From: Pedobacter sp. Leaf176
GTDB taxonomy: Bacteria; Bacteroidota; Bacteroidia; Sphingobacteriales; Sphingobacteriaceae
Length of the DNA: 64,000 nucleotides
NCBI RefSeq assembly: GCF_001424305.1
Contig: NZ_LMPD01000002.1
Location: 171,531 to 235,530 of the forward strand
Reading direction: 5' to 3'
In this document: positions 54,201-60,725 of the stretch, piece after piece
Position numbering within the stretch: the stretch's first letter is position 1
How the letters are laid out: each line of letters opens with the position of its first letter
Notes under the pieces: generated by a model
What the model was told of the DNA's origin: nothing
Databases searched by the model: none
The model's input: only the letters and a program-made list of their open reading frames with translations
Made by a program: the position numbers and the translations under genes

Positions 54201-54432
54201 CGCCTTCAAAGGTGAGCCGACTTATACGTTTACGCCAATTTTAGATCCCAACGGACAGGTTGTGGGCACGAATCAAACCAGCAATGAAAGGGTTCCGGTG
54301 ATGAGTGTCGGAATTTCATTACGCGTAAACGTTTTTGGTTATTTCGTATTGGAACCCTATTACGCGATTCCATTTCAACGTAAGGATGTTAAAACCGGGG
54401 TGTTTGGTTTAACCTTTGCTCCCGGCTGGTAA
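51283..54432 (+). CDS. Outer-membrane protein: metallopeptidase, beta-propeller and barrel
   Basis: A 1049-residue secreted protein in three parts. After a signal (about 1-27), residues 40-270 are a gluzincin-like peptidase domain with VLGHELVHAFQYH (His140, Glu141, His144) and WMVEGMAEYLSIG (a Glu as third ligand). Residues about 290-600 are PD40/TolB-like beta-propeller repeats (APAISPDGKYVAFMSE, WSPDSKQFAFSI, YAPDGTKLVFSSDR, FSPDSKNIYFLSNRDG). Residues 620-1049 are amphipathic strands that resemble an outer-membrane barrel, ending VFGLTFAPGW. It probably cleaves or inspects proteins at the outer membrane. Substrate unknown. Confidence 0.85.
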   Translation: MKISVTILKQFITALLLTQLSFSVQAQYFGQNKVRYKNLDFKVLQTPHFEIYYYLKNESLLKKFSQDAETWYKMHQEVFRDTFLKKNPIILYNNHPDFQQTTALNGEVGVGTGGMTEALKNRVIMPVMELNSQTRHVLGHELVHAFQYHLLLEKDSISLENVGQTPLWMVEGMAEYLSIGKRDAFTSMWMRDAMLNRDIPSLKDLTNSNKYFPYRYGQAFWTYIGSQYGDTTIVPLFKNTAKYGYENAIKYMFGYDDKTLSGLWKNTIDAHYKPMLKADSSQIKITGTKIIDNKNAGNMNVAPAISPDGKYVAFMSEKDLFGIDLFLADAKTGRIIRKLTSQISNGHIDDFNFIESAGAWSPDSKQFAFSIFSQGKNQMLIIDVSNGSTISQTAMGAVTQFGNLTWSPNGKDIAFSGMVEGQSDIFSYNLDTKQVTQITNDIFSDYAPSYAPDGTKLVFSSDRAAIQNKNITAVNPINLAIFDIASKTVNNLNVFPGANNLNAQFSPDSKNIYFLSNRDGFRNLYKYTFADNSVDQLTDYFTGISGITEFSPAISVSQTNDIIYSYYRYQRYTLYNAKLDGFKSKKVNNQEENFDAAILPPMENIGVNIINSNLNNFERFEKIVADSMKTVPYKPKFRLDYLANSGVGVSTSRFGTGVQGGIIGMFSDILGRNQIIANLSVNGEIYDFGGLVGYINQKSRINWGAAVSHIPYVSGFSSYGFEKLPNGNTTTDAVNYRSDIIRTFEDQVQLFGSYPFSKIHRFELGGAFSHYSYRIDRYSNYYSTDGYYLGSERSKLSNEQASIDYGVPFNSFTLYQLNAGFIGDNSIFGLTAPLDGFRYRVSGELYFGTYKFSGVTADLRKYWRIKPITIAARSYNVLRIGNDADRLYPMYVGYPYLVRGYEANSIYKNGSSSIGNNYDINQLSGSKLAVFNFEVRLPFTGPKKLTAIPSKFLFTDLNLFFDAGVAWTNDTKVAFKGEPTYTFTPILDPNGQVVGTNQTSNERVPVMSVGISLRVNVFGYFVLEPYYAIPFQRKDVKTGVFGLTFAPGW

Positions 54433-54495
54433 ACGAATTGTCATAACATGGTTTAGAATTGAACCTTAATGATTAATTTAATTATGATATGACTT

Positions 54496-55362
54496 ATGAA
54501 AAGGATACTTTTCCTCATTATGTTATTTTTCAGATTATCGGGCTTTGCCCAAACTGTAAAAGAGCCACTTAATAATCCGAAGGAATGGTCGCAGGCTACA
54601 CAACCATTTAGAATTGCGGGTAATCTTTATTATGTTGGTACCTACGACCTGGCTTCGTACCTGATAGTAACCAATGCGGGAAGCATATTAATAAACACTG
54701 GTCTGGCCAATTCACTACCTATAATAAAACAGAATATAAAAAAACTGGGTTTTGATTATAAATCAATCAAAATATTACTCCTAACGCAGGCTCATTTCGA
54801 TCATACCGGTGCTTTGACAGCGATTAAAAGGGAAACCGGTGCAAAACTTTATGTTGATGATCAAGATGCGGATATTCTTAAAACAGGTGGCGCAACTGAT
54901 TACGAAATGGGAAAATATGGTGTAACTTTTAAGCCTGTTCAGCCTGATGTTCTTTTGAAAAATAATGATAAAATTAAATTAAGTAACACGGTTTTAACCA
55001 TGCTTCACCATCCAGGTCATACTAAAGGTTCATGCAGTTTCCTGTTTAATACAAAAGATAAAAGTTCAGAATACAAAATTCTGATTGCTAATATGCCTTC
55101 TATAATTACAGATAGAAAATTTTCAGACATAGCTTCCTATCGGAATATTGAAAGAGACTACGCAGAAACTTTTAAGGCAATGAAAAATATCGATTTCAAT
55201 CTATGGGTTGCTTCGCATGCAAGCCAATTTAATCTTCACGAGAAACGTAAACCAGGAGATGCTTACAATCCAAAAGTTTTTATGGATAAAAAATTATATT
55301 TAAAAAACCTCCAAGACCTGGAAAACGATTTCAAAGAAAAAATAAAAATCGACTCACATTAA
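54496..55362 (+). CDS. Subclass B3 metallo-beta-lactamase, GOB/PEDO-like
   Basis: A 288-residue exported hydrolase (signal peptide to about FAQ). Zinc ligands are Gln98, His100, Asp102, His103 (LLTQAHFDHTGAL), His175 (HHPGHTKGSCSF) and His241 (VASHASQFNLHEK). Gln in place of the first His is the mark of GOB enzymes of Elizabethkingia, which still degrade penicillins, cephalosporins and carbapenems. It is close in motif to the Pedobacter PEDO enzymes. It is chromosomal, alone on its strand after the propeller-barrel gene, with no AmpR-like regulator. Resistance from this copy is not shown. Confidence 0.9.
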   Translation: MKRILFLIMLFFRLSGFAQTVKEPLNNPKEWSQATQPFRIAGNLYYVGTYDLASYLIVTNAGSILINTGLANSLPIIKQNIKKLGFDYKSIKILLLTQAHFDHTGALTAIKRETGAKLYVDDQDADILKTGGATDYEMGKYGVTFKPVQPDVLLKNNDKIKLSNTVLTMLHHPGHTKGSCSFLFNTKDKSSEYKILIANMPSIITDRKFSDIASYRNIERDYAETFKAMKNIDFNLWVASHASQFNLHEKRKPGDAYNPKVFMDKKLYLKNLQDLENDFKEKIKIDSH

Positions 55363-55526
55363 CTGCAAAATGGCTTGTCTCAAAATACTTGACGTTACCA
55401 CAGTTGTTGAAAAGACTTCAAAAATCGAATTTTAAAAAAAGTCCGACAGGCTCCTTGATAAATTCAAAAATAAATTGATTTGTGAGACTGCTTCATACCT
55501 ATTTTTAGGAGAAATACCCCGATAAC

Positions 55527-55877
55527 TTAAGATAAGCTATTAAAAGCAATATTAACCTGATTGGTGATATTTCTATGCAATAAGATATTTTCAAAATCCA
55601 GACCAACTGTTAAATCTATCCAATCCGGATTACATGATCTAACGAGACGCTCTTTTTGCATGCGGGTAAATCTGCTAACCAATTTAAAACGGTTCAAAGC
55701 CTGTGCTTCTGTTTTAAATTCTTCAAAATAAACCAAACGAGTTAATTGTTTGCCATTATCGAAAAATAAGTTTGGCATCTGCTTATAAAAATCTAATGTC
55801 TTAATCAAATCTGAACTCATGCCAACATGCATGCTTGTACGATTTCTATCCGTAACAATGTAAACAAACTTTTTCAT
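55527..55877 (-). CDS. GIY-YIG nuclease family protein with altered motifs
   Basis: A 116-residue protein (ATG at 55877; the longer frame to 55928 adds an implausible hydrophobic start). The fold is visible as FVYIVTDRNRTSMHVGMSSDLIKTLDFYKQMP, then LVYFEEFKTEAQALNRFKLV and NPDWIDL. The two sequence hallmarks are changed: the GIY strand is VYI and the YIG is HVG, and the catalytic Arg expected after DL is Thr/Lys. It may bind DNA without cutting. It is divergent from the XRE-S24 repressor gene and shares its operator region. Confidence 0.82.
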   Translation of the reverse strand: MKKFVYIVTDRNRTSMHVGMSSDLIKTLDFYKQMPNLFFDNGKQLTRLVYFEEFKTEAQALNRFKLVSRFTRMQKERLVRSCNPDWIDLTVGLDFENILLHRNITNQVNIAFNSLS

Positions 55878-55904
55878 AATGACCTGTTTAAAAATTAAAA
55901 CTAA

Positions 55905-55982
55905 ACTAATTAGTATACCTACTTGCAAATCAAAATAATATTACTAACTTTATGAGCATAAAATTACTAATTATTTTAGTAA
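55905..55982. promoter_or_regulatory. Operator-like cluster between GIY-YIG and XRE-S24 genes
   Basis: The heptamer TTACTAA or its close relatives recur: the palindrome ACTAATTAGT at 55905-55914, TTACTAA at 55941-55947, and the perfect inverted repeat TTACTAA-TTATT-TTAGTAA at 55964-55982. The sites lie between two divergent genes, the position where a dimeric repressor would regulate both. Binding by the neighbouring XRE-S24 protein is inferred. Confidence 0.55.
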
Positions 55983-56010
55983 AACCAAATTTATTTTAAA
56001 ATTTATTTTT

Positions 56011-56787
56011 ATGTCAAATATTTCGAATAATTTAAAGTACCTAAGAAAGAAAAAAGGCCATACACAACAAGGGTTCGCAGACATTATGGAAATTAAGCGA
56101 TCGCTTATTGGCGCTTATGAGGAAGACAGGGCCGAGCCGAAATATGAATTACTAAAAAAAATAGCTGAATATTTCGACCTAACCATTGATGAATTCATAA
56201 ACGAAAAGATTTCTGACAGCTGGAAACCTAAACCTAAAAGTTCTGGTTCTAATCTGAGGGTGCTAAGTATTTCAGTGGATGCGAATGACAATGAAAATAT
56301 AGAACTCGTTCCGGTTAAAGCAAGCGCGGGTTATTTAAACGGCTTTTCCGATCCTCAATATATAAGTGATTTACCTAAATTTCAATTGCCAATTCCGGCT
56401 TTACGTCAGGGAACTTTTCGCGCTTTCGAAATTATGGGCGATAGTATGCTTCCCGTTCAACCAGGAAGTGTCATTATCGGTGAATATTTAGAGAACTGGA
56501 GTGAAGTAAAAACCGGAGAAACCTATATCATAATCAGTAAAAACGAAGGCGTTGTTTACAAACGCGCAGGAAATCGTTTCAGGGAAAATAAGGACCTTAA
56601 ATTAATCTCAGATAATAAAGTTTATGACCCGTATACCATCGCTGCAGACGATATCTTAGAAATATGGAAAGCAAAGGCCTATATATCTACATCGTTGCCA
56701 GAACCTACACCAGACCCTACAATTGAAACCCTGACGCAAATGATGTCTCAAATGCAAAAGTCGATTTCGCAATTAAACAAGAATTAA
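56011..56787 (+). CDS. XRE-family repressor with S24 self-cleavage domain
   Basis: A 258-residue regulator with a helix-turn-helix at about 5-60 (GFADIMEIKRSLIGAYEEDR) and a LexA/CI-like S24 domain from about 100. The catalytic pair is Ser145 in MGDSMLP and Lys184 in VVYKRAG; an Ala106-Gly107 bond in KASAGYL lies at the place of the LexA cleavage site. This makes RecA-stimulated self-cleavage possible. It is divergent from the GIY-YIG gene, with matching inverted repeats between, so it probably represses itself and that gene. It could serve as an SOS-type switch; no phage genes are near. Confidence 0.92.
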   Translation: MSNISNNLKYLRKKKGHTQQGFADIMEIKRSLIGAYEEDRAEPKYELLKKIAEYFDLTIDEFINEKISDSWKPKPKSSGSNLRVLSISVDANDNENIELVPVKASAGYLNGFSDPQYISDLPKFQLPIPALRQGTFRAFEIMGDSMLPVQPGSVIIGEYLENWSEVKTGETYIIISKNEGVVYKRAGNRFRENKDLKLISDNKVYDPYTIAADDILEIWKAKAYISTSLPEPTPDPTIETLTQMMSQMQKSISQLNKN

Positions 56788-56854
56788 CATCTTTTAACAA
56801 AATAGAATTAAACCTGCAAGCCATTTTGGTATCTATTAGTTTAAACACATAACA

Positions 56855-57304
56855 ATGAAAAAACTAATTTTAACTTTGGCGGTTGCAGTGATGGGTTTTA
56901 CTGCAGTTTTCGCCCAAGATTCGACCAGGAGAGCAAGAAGACCAATGGTAAACCTTACTGCTGAACAGCGGGCTGAAAGAGCTACCGGGATGATGGAAAA
57001 GAAACTAAATTTAACTGCAGCACAAAAACAAAAAGTTTACGCAGTTGAGTTAGACCGTGCGAAGAAAGCTGATGCTTTTCGTAATGAAGACAAAGCCCTG
57101 AGAAAAGCCAGAATGAAGGATCATAAAGCAGAATTAGAAAAGAGAAAAGCTGATCTTGACAACATTTTAACTAGTGAACAAAAAACTAAATTAGATGCTT
57201 TCAGAGCCGAAGCAAAAGAAAAAGGGAAAAAAATGAGGAGCGGAATGGAACGAGGTAGAAAAGATAAAGCACCTGTAGTTTCGAATCCACCAACACAAGG
57301 TTAG
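56855..57304 (+). CDS. Exported Spy/CpxP-like helical protein
   Basis: A 149-residue protein with a signal peptide (cut near VFAQ) and a basic, helical mature part. The segments LTAEQRAERATGMMEKKLNLTAAQKQKVY and LTSEQKTKLDAFRAEAKEKG show the LTxxQ motif of Spy/CpxP-type periplasmic chaperones twice. The end is Lys/Arg- and Pro-rich. The family guards against misfolded envelope proteins. It is closed by a strong terminator that merges with the next promoter. Confidence 0.82.
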   Translation: MKKLILTLAVAVMGFTAVFAQDSTRRARRPMVNLTAEQRAERATGMMEKKLNLTAAQKQKVYAVELDRAKKADAFRNEDKALRKARMKDHKAELEKRKADLDNILTSEQKTKLDAFRAEAKEKGKKMRSGMERGRKDKAPVVSNPPTQG

Positions 57305-57319
57305 GCATAAATTATTTGA

Positions 57320-57360
57320 AATAACGAAAGCGTTCCATAAAACGGAACGCTTTCGTTATT
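57320..57360 (+). terminator. Intrinsic terminator, 17-bp stem, overlapping a promoter
   Basis: AATAACGAAAGCGTTCC pairs perfectly with GGAACGCTTTCGTTATT around a seven-base loop; TTTTG follows. The last bases of the stem are also the first bases of the bioF -7 element (57357-57364). Confidence 0.9.
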
Positions 57361-57364
57361 TTTG
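57357..57364 (+). promoter_or_regulatory. -7 element TATTTTTG of bioF
   Basis: Exact TAnnTTTG match that ends five bases before the bioF ATG at 57370, so the transcript would be almost leaderless. It begins within the terminator stem of the upstream gene. No -33 TTG at the normal distance. Confidence 0.5.
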
Positions 57365-57369
57365 GCAAA

Positions 57370-58500
57370 ATGAATAAAATCGAACGATGTATTGCAAATA
57401 AACTGGATCTAAGAAAATCCGATTTATCCATCAGGAAACTCAGTACTTACTTCCCTCCTATAGATTTTTGTTCCAATGATTACCTTGGCTTCGCGCACTC
57501 TGTAGCGCTAAAAAATCTTGTAGAAGAGCAGCTTGGACAAATAAATAACTATAAAAATGGTTCGGGCGGTTCTCGATTGCTGAGTGGAAATACGATTTAC
57601 ATAGAGGAAACCGAACAGTATATTGCCGATTTCCATAGAGCAGAAAGTGGTTTAATTTTCAATTCTGGCTATGACGCTAATGTTGGCCTGCTTTCGAGTA
57701 TTCCTCAGCGTGGCGATACAATTATTGCCGATGAGCTTATCCATGCCAGTCTGATAGATGGCTCGAGATTAAGTTACGCAACCAGGTATAAATTTCTTCA
57801 CAACAACATAATCGATTTAGAGGAAAAAATCAAAGTAGCCAGAGGAAATGTTTTTGTAGTGGTCGAAAGTGTTTACTCGATGGATGGCGATTTTGCGCCT
57901 TTAAAGGAAATTTCGATGATATGTGAAAAATACAGCGCAGCATTAATAGTAGACGAAGCACATGCAGCAGGTATTTTTGGGGTACAGGGCAAGGGCCTCG
58001 TTAGTCAGCTATATTTAGAAAATAAAGTTTTTGCCAGGATTGTAACTTTTGGTAAGGCAATGGGCGCACACGGAGCGATTGTTCTGGGTAGTGAAAATTT
58101 ACGAAGTTATCTAATTAATTTTGCGCGCTCGTTTATATATACCACCGCAATGCCTATTCATAACATCATTTCGGTCAAGTGCGCATACATTTTACTTCAT
58201 AAAGTTAATCCCTCGACAATCTTAGATAAGATTGAACTTTTCAGAAACTTGGTTAAGCAACATGCAATCACTGCCATGGAAAGCCAGAGTACCATTCAGG
58301 GCGTTATATTTTCCTCAAACGCAGCGACTAAACTGGCTGCCTCGAAGCTACAATCAAAAGGTTTTGATGTAAGAGCCATTTTAAGTCCTACGGTTCCCGC
58401 CGGAAAGGAGCGCTTGAGGATTTGCCTGCATAGCTATAATACTGACGAACAAATTAAATCACTAATAGAACATTTAAAAGACATACAAAACAATGGCTAA
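57370..58500 (+). CDS. bioF: 8-amino-7-oxononanoate synthase
   Basis: A 376-residue PLP enzyme that joins pimeloyl thioester and alanine, the first ring-building step in biotin synthesis. Motifs of the alpha-oxoamine synthase family: FCSNDYLGFAHS, NGSGGSRLLSGN, SGYDANVGLLSSIPQRGD, VVVESVYSMDGDFAPL, DEAHAAGIFGVQGKGL and the PLP Lys in TFGKAMGAHGA. A related enzyme, Kbl, is excluded by the biotin partner that follows: bioD overlaps its end by eight bases. Confidence 0.92.
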   Translation: MNKIERCIANKLDLRKSDLSIRKLSTYFPPIDFCSNDYLGFAHSVALKNLVEEQLGQINNYKNGSGGSRLLSGNTIYIEETEQYIADFHRAESGLIFNSGYDANVGLLSSIPQRGDTIIADELIHASLIDGSRLSYATRYKFLHNNIIDLEEKIKVARGNVFVVVESVYSMDGDFAPLKEISMICEKYSAALIVDEAHAAGIFGVQGKGLVSQLYLENKVFARIVTFGKAMGAHGAIVLGSENLRSYLINFARSFIYTTAMPIHNIISVKCAYILLHKVNPSTILDKIELFRNLVKQHAITAMESQSTIQGVIFSSNAATKLAASKLQSKGFDVRAILSPTVPAGKERLRICLHSYNTDEQIKSLIEHLKDIQNNG

Positions 58501-59101
58501 ATATTTTGTAACTGGTATTGGAACCGGAATCGGAAAGACACTAGTTAGTGCTGTACTAACCGAAAAACTGGAAGCAGATTATTGGAAGCCAATTCAATCG
58601 GGAGACCTTGAGCTTAGCGACAGTCTGACGATTAAGCAATTGATAACGAATAAAAATACATTTATTCACCCTGAAAGCTACAGGCTGAATAGCCCATTAT
58701 CTCCTCACCAAGCAGCAAAACTAGATAACATTGAAATTGCAATACCCAAAATTAAGATTCCTGAAACGGATAATCACTTGATAATAGAAGGCGCCGGGGG
58801 GCTAATGGTTCCGTTAAACGAAAAAGAACTTTTGATAGACTTGATAAAAGCCTTAAATGTTGAGGTAATTTTGGTGTCTCAGAATTATCTTGGCAGCATC
58901 AACCACACTTTAATGTCGATAAATTTGCTTAAACAATATGGTATTAAGATAAAAGGCCTCATTTTTAATGGCGTTGAAAACTCTGAAACACAACGTTATA
59001 TCTTACAATATAGCAACGTTACCTGCTTAGGTTATATTCCGCTACTTGAAAATGCAAACAAGGAAAACGTGAAGATATCAGGTCGTTTATTGTCTCTTTA
59101 A
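58493..59101 (+). CDS. bioD: Dethiobiotin synthetase
   Basis: A 202-residue ATP-dependent enzyme that closes the ureido ring of dethiobiotin with CO2. The P-loop is TGIGTGIGKTLVSAVL at the start, followed by KPIQSGD with the catalytic Lys, YRLNSPLSPHQAAKLDNIEI, and IIEGAGGLMVPLN. It overlaps bioF by eight bases (start) and the convergent SGNH gene by 15 bases (end). bioA and bioB are not in the window and must be elsewhere. Confidence 0.94.
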   Translation: MAKYFVTGIGTGIGKTLVSAVLTEKLEADYWKPIQSGDLELSDSLTIKQLITNKNTFIHPESYRLNSPLSPHQAAKLDNIEIAIPKIKIPETDNHLIIEGAGGLMVPLNEKELLIDLIKALNVEVILVSQNYLGSINHTLMSINLLKQYGIKIKGLIFNGVENSETQRYILQYSNVTCLGYIPLLENANKENVKISGRLLSL

Positions 59102-59785
59102 ATAATCATTCGCTATAAGGTAATCAGCCCATACTTTGTAGCCCTCAGGAATGAGATGTAAGCCATCTTTTGTTAAATTAGCCTTTAAACGTTTATTATC
59201 GTCCACAAAAACCGGATATAAATCGATTACAGTTACATCTTTTGAGGCCAGCTTTCTTATTTCATCATTCAGCCAAAGAATGTGATTATCCTTACCATAA
59301 TGATTTTTAAACTTTTCGAAGGATGCGTTAACAGGTAAAAGTGTAGTAAAGTAAATATGTGTTCTCCTTGAACCATTTCTAACTCTGGCAATTATTGTCT
59401 TATAATTACGAACAATAACACTATCAGGAATATTTCTTGAAATATCATTTATACCAATCAAAATAAACAGCTTAGCAGGCTTTCTATTTATAACCTCTTG
59501 CAGCCGTTCCAAAACACCGAATGTAATATCACCCGAAATTCCCCGGTTTTTTGCTTGTGGTAAGCCTAAAAGTTTAGCCCAGTCGGTTCCAGCGGTTATG
59601 CTATTTCCAAGAAATATATATTCTTTTTTAGTTTTAGGCTCTGCCTCGAATTTATTAACTAATTCAATAAATTTACCAGGGCGATAAGTGCTATCCCATT
59701 TGACGATCTGAGCATCTGCATTCGATATACAAAATGCAGTGGTTAAGCAGGCTATTAAGAAAATCTTATTCAGGAACAACTTCAT
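59087..59785 (-). CDS. Exported SGNH/GDSL hydrolase
   Basis: A 232-residue esterase or lipase-like protein with a signal peptide (about 1-25) and SGNH blocks: FLGNSITAGTDW (catalytic Ser in GNSI), RGISGD (Gly), IGINDISR (Asn) and DGLHLIPEGY (Asp and His). It acts in the periplasm or outside. It is last in the leftward cluster with the GDPD and calcineurin-like genes, 23 bases after the GDPD stop, so a role in hydrolysis of phospholipid or glycan esters is a fair inference. Confidence 0.9.
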   Translation of the reverse strand: MKLFLNKIFLIACLTTAFCISNADAQIVKWDSTYRPGKFIELVNKFEAEPKTKKEYIFLGNSITAGTDWAKLLGLPQAKNRGISGDITFGVLERLQEVINRKPAKLFILIGINDISRNIPDSVIVRNYKTIIARVRNGSRRTHIYFTTLLPVNASFEKFKNHYGKDNHILWLNDEIRKLASKDVTVIDLYPVFVDDNKRLKANLTKDGLHLIPEGYKVWADYLIANDYLKRQ

Positions 59786-59808
59786 ATAGTAAATTTAATT
59801 AAAGATAA

Positions 59809-60708
59809 TTATTTTGATTGAATCAGCACATCTGGATAATCGGAAATTATCCCATCGACACCCAATGCCCTTAACGCGTTCATGTCTTCTATTTTATTAG
59901 CCGTCCATGGGATTACCTTCACACCATCATTGTGTGCTTTTTTCACCAGTTCTTCAGTAACCATCTGCAAAACCGGGCTTAAAATAAATGGTTTATAACC
60001 TAAATCCGCAATATTTTCCTCGTAAGATTTCTTATTTGCGACCAGGAATGAAGTTTTTACATCTGGATATTTTTCGTGAATAAGTTGAATTGTTCTTTTA
60101 TCAAAAGACTGAATTACCACATAGGGCATTATCTTTTTCTTTTTTATGACACCCATCAATAACTTAACAAAAACTTCAGGTTCCGGATTGGTTATACCAT
60201 CCCCTTTTGCATCGCACTTCGTTTCAATATTATAAAAAAATTGCTTTCGTTTATTAAGCTTTATGTCTTTTTGTACAGCATCGATTAATTCTTCCAGCAA
60301 AGGAATGTGAGTTTTAATTTTTTGCTGACGAGGGAAACCAGCCAAAGGTTTTGTTCCCAAATCGAAAGCTCTTAACTCCCTATAATCCATTTGAAAGATG
60401 GGATACCTTTTAGCGTCTGAAGCCGGAATATCTTTTCCATCGGGCGTAAGCATAAAACCCGGGCTTAAATAATCGTCGTGGGTTACCACAACCTTGCCGT
60501 CCTTAGTAATATGCGTATCCATTTCAAGAGTTGTAATACCTTCAATTTTCATTGCATTTTCCATAGCGATGATGGTATTTTCCGGCCATAAACCTCTCCC
60601 ACCACGATGTGCTTCTGCACTAAAAGATGGAAATTTTGGAACTTGTGCATTCGCTCCAAATGTTAAAGCAGCCATACAAATCACAATTAAGGATTTCGAG
60701 ATTTTCAT
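59809..60708 (-). CDS. Exported glycerophosphodiester phosphodiesterase
   Basis: A 299-residue GDPD TIM-barrel enzyme with a signal peptide (cut near GANAQ). Motifs: AEAHRGGRGLWPENTI with the catalytic His, MDTHITKDGKVVVTHDD with metal-binding Glu/Asp and the second His, and FFYNIETKCD. It splits glycerophosphodiesters to glycerol 3-phosphate and an alcohol. It is between the calcineurin-like phosphatase gene and the SGNH gene in one leftward run, which supports a phosphoester-scavenging role. Confidence 0.93.
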   Translation of the reverse strand: MKISKSLIVICMAALTFGANAQVPKFPSFSAEAHRGGRGLWPENTIIAMENAMKIEGITTLEMDTHITKDGKVVVTHDDYLSPGFMLTPDGKDIPASDAKRYPIFQMDYRELRAFDLGTKPLAGFPRQQKIKTHIPLLEELIDAVQKDIKLNKRKQFFYNIETKCDAKGDGITNPEPEVFVKLLMGVIKKKKIMPYVVIQSFDKRTIQLIHEKYPDVKTSFLVANKKSYEENIADLGYKPFILSPVLQMVTEELVKKAHNDGVKVIPWTANKIEDMNALRALGVDGIISDYPDVLIQSK

Positions 60709-60725
60709 GATGTTTTCTTATTAAA

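Noticed and set aside
56011..56787. Prophage CI repressor
   Set aside because: The domain layout fits, but no integrase, structural or lysis gene is within range, so a phage origin cannot be claimed.
57370..58500. Glycine C-acetyltransferase (Kbl) in place of BioF
   Set aside because: The fold is shared, but the eight-base overlap with bioD makes the biotin role far more likely.
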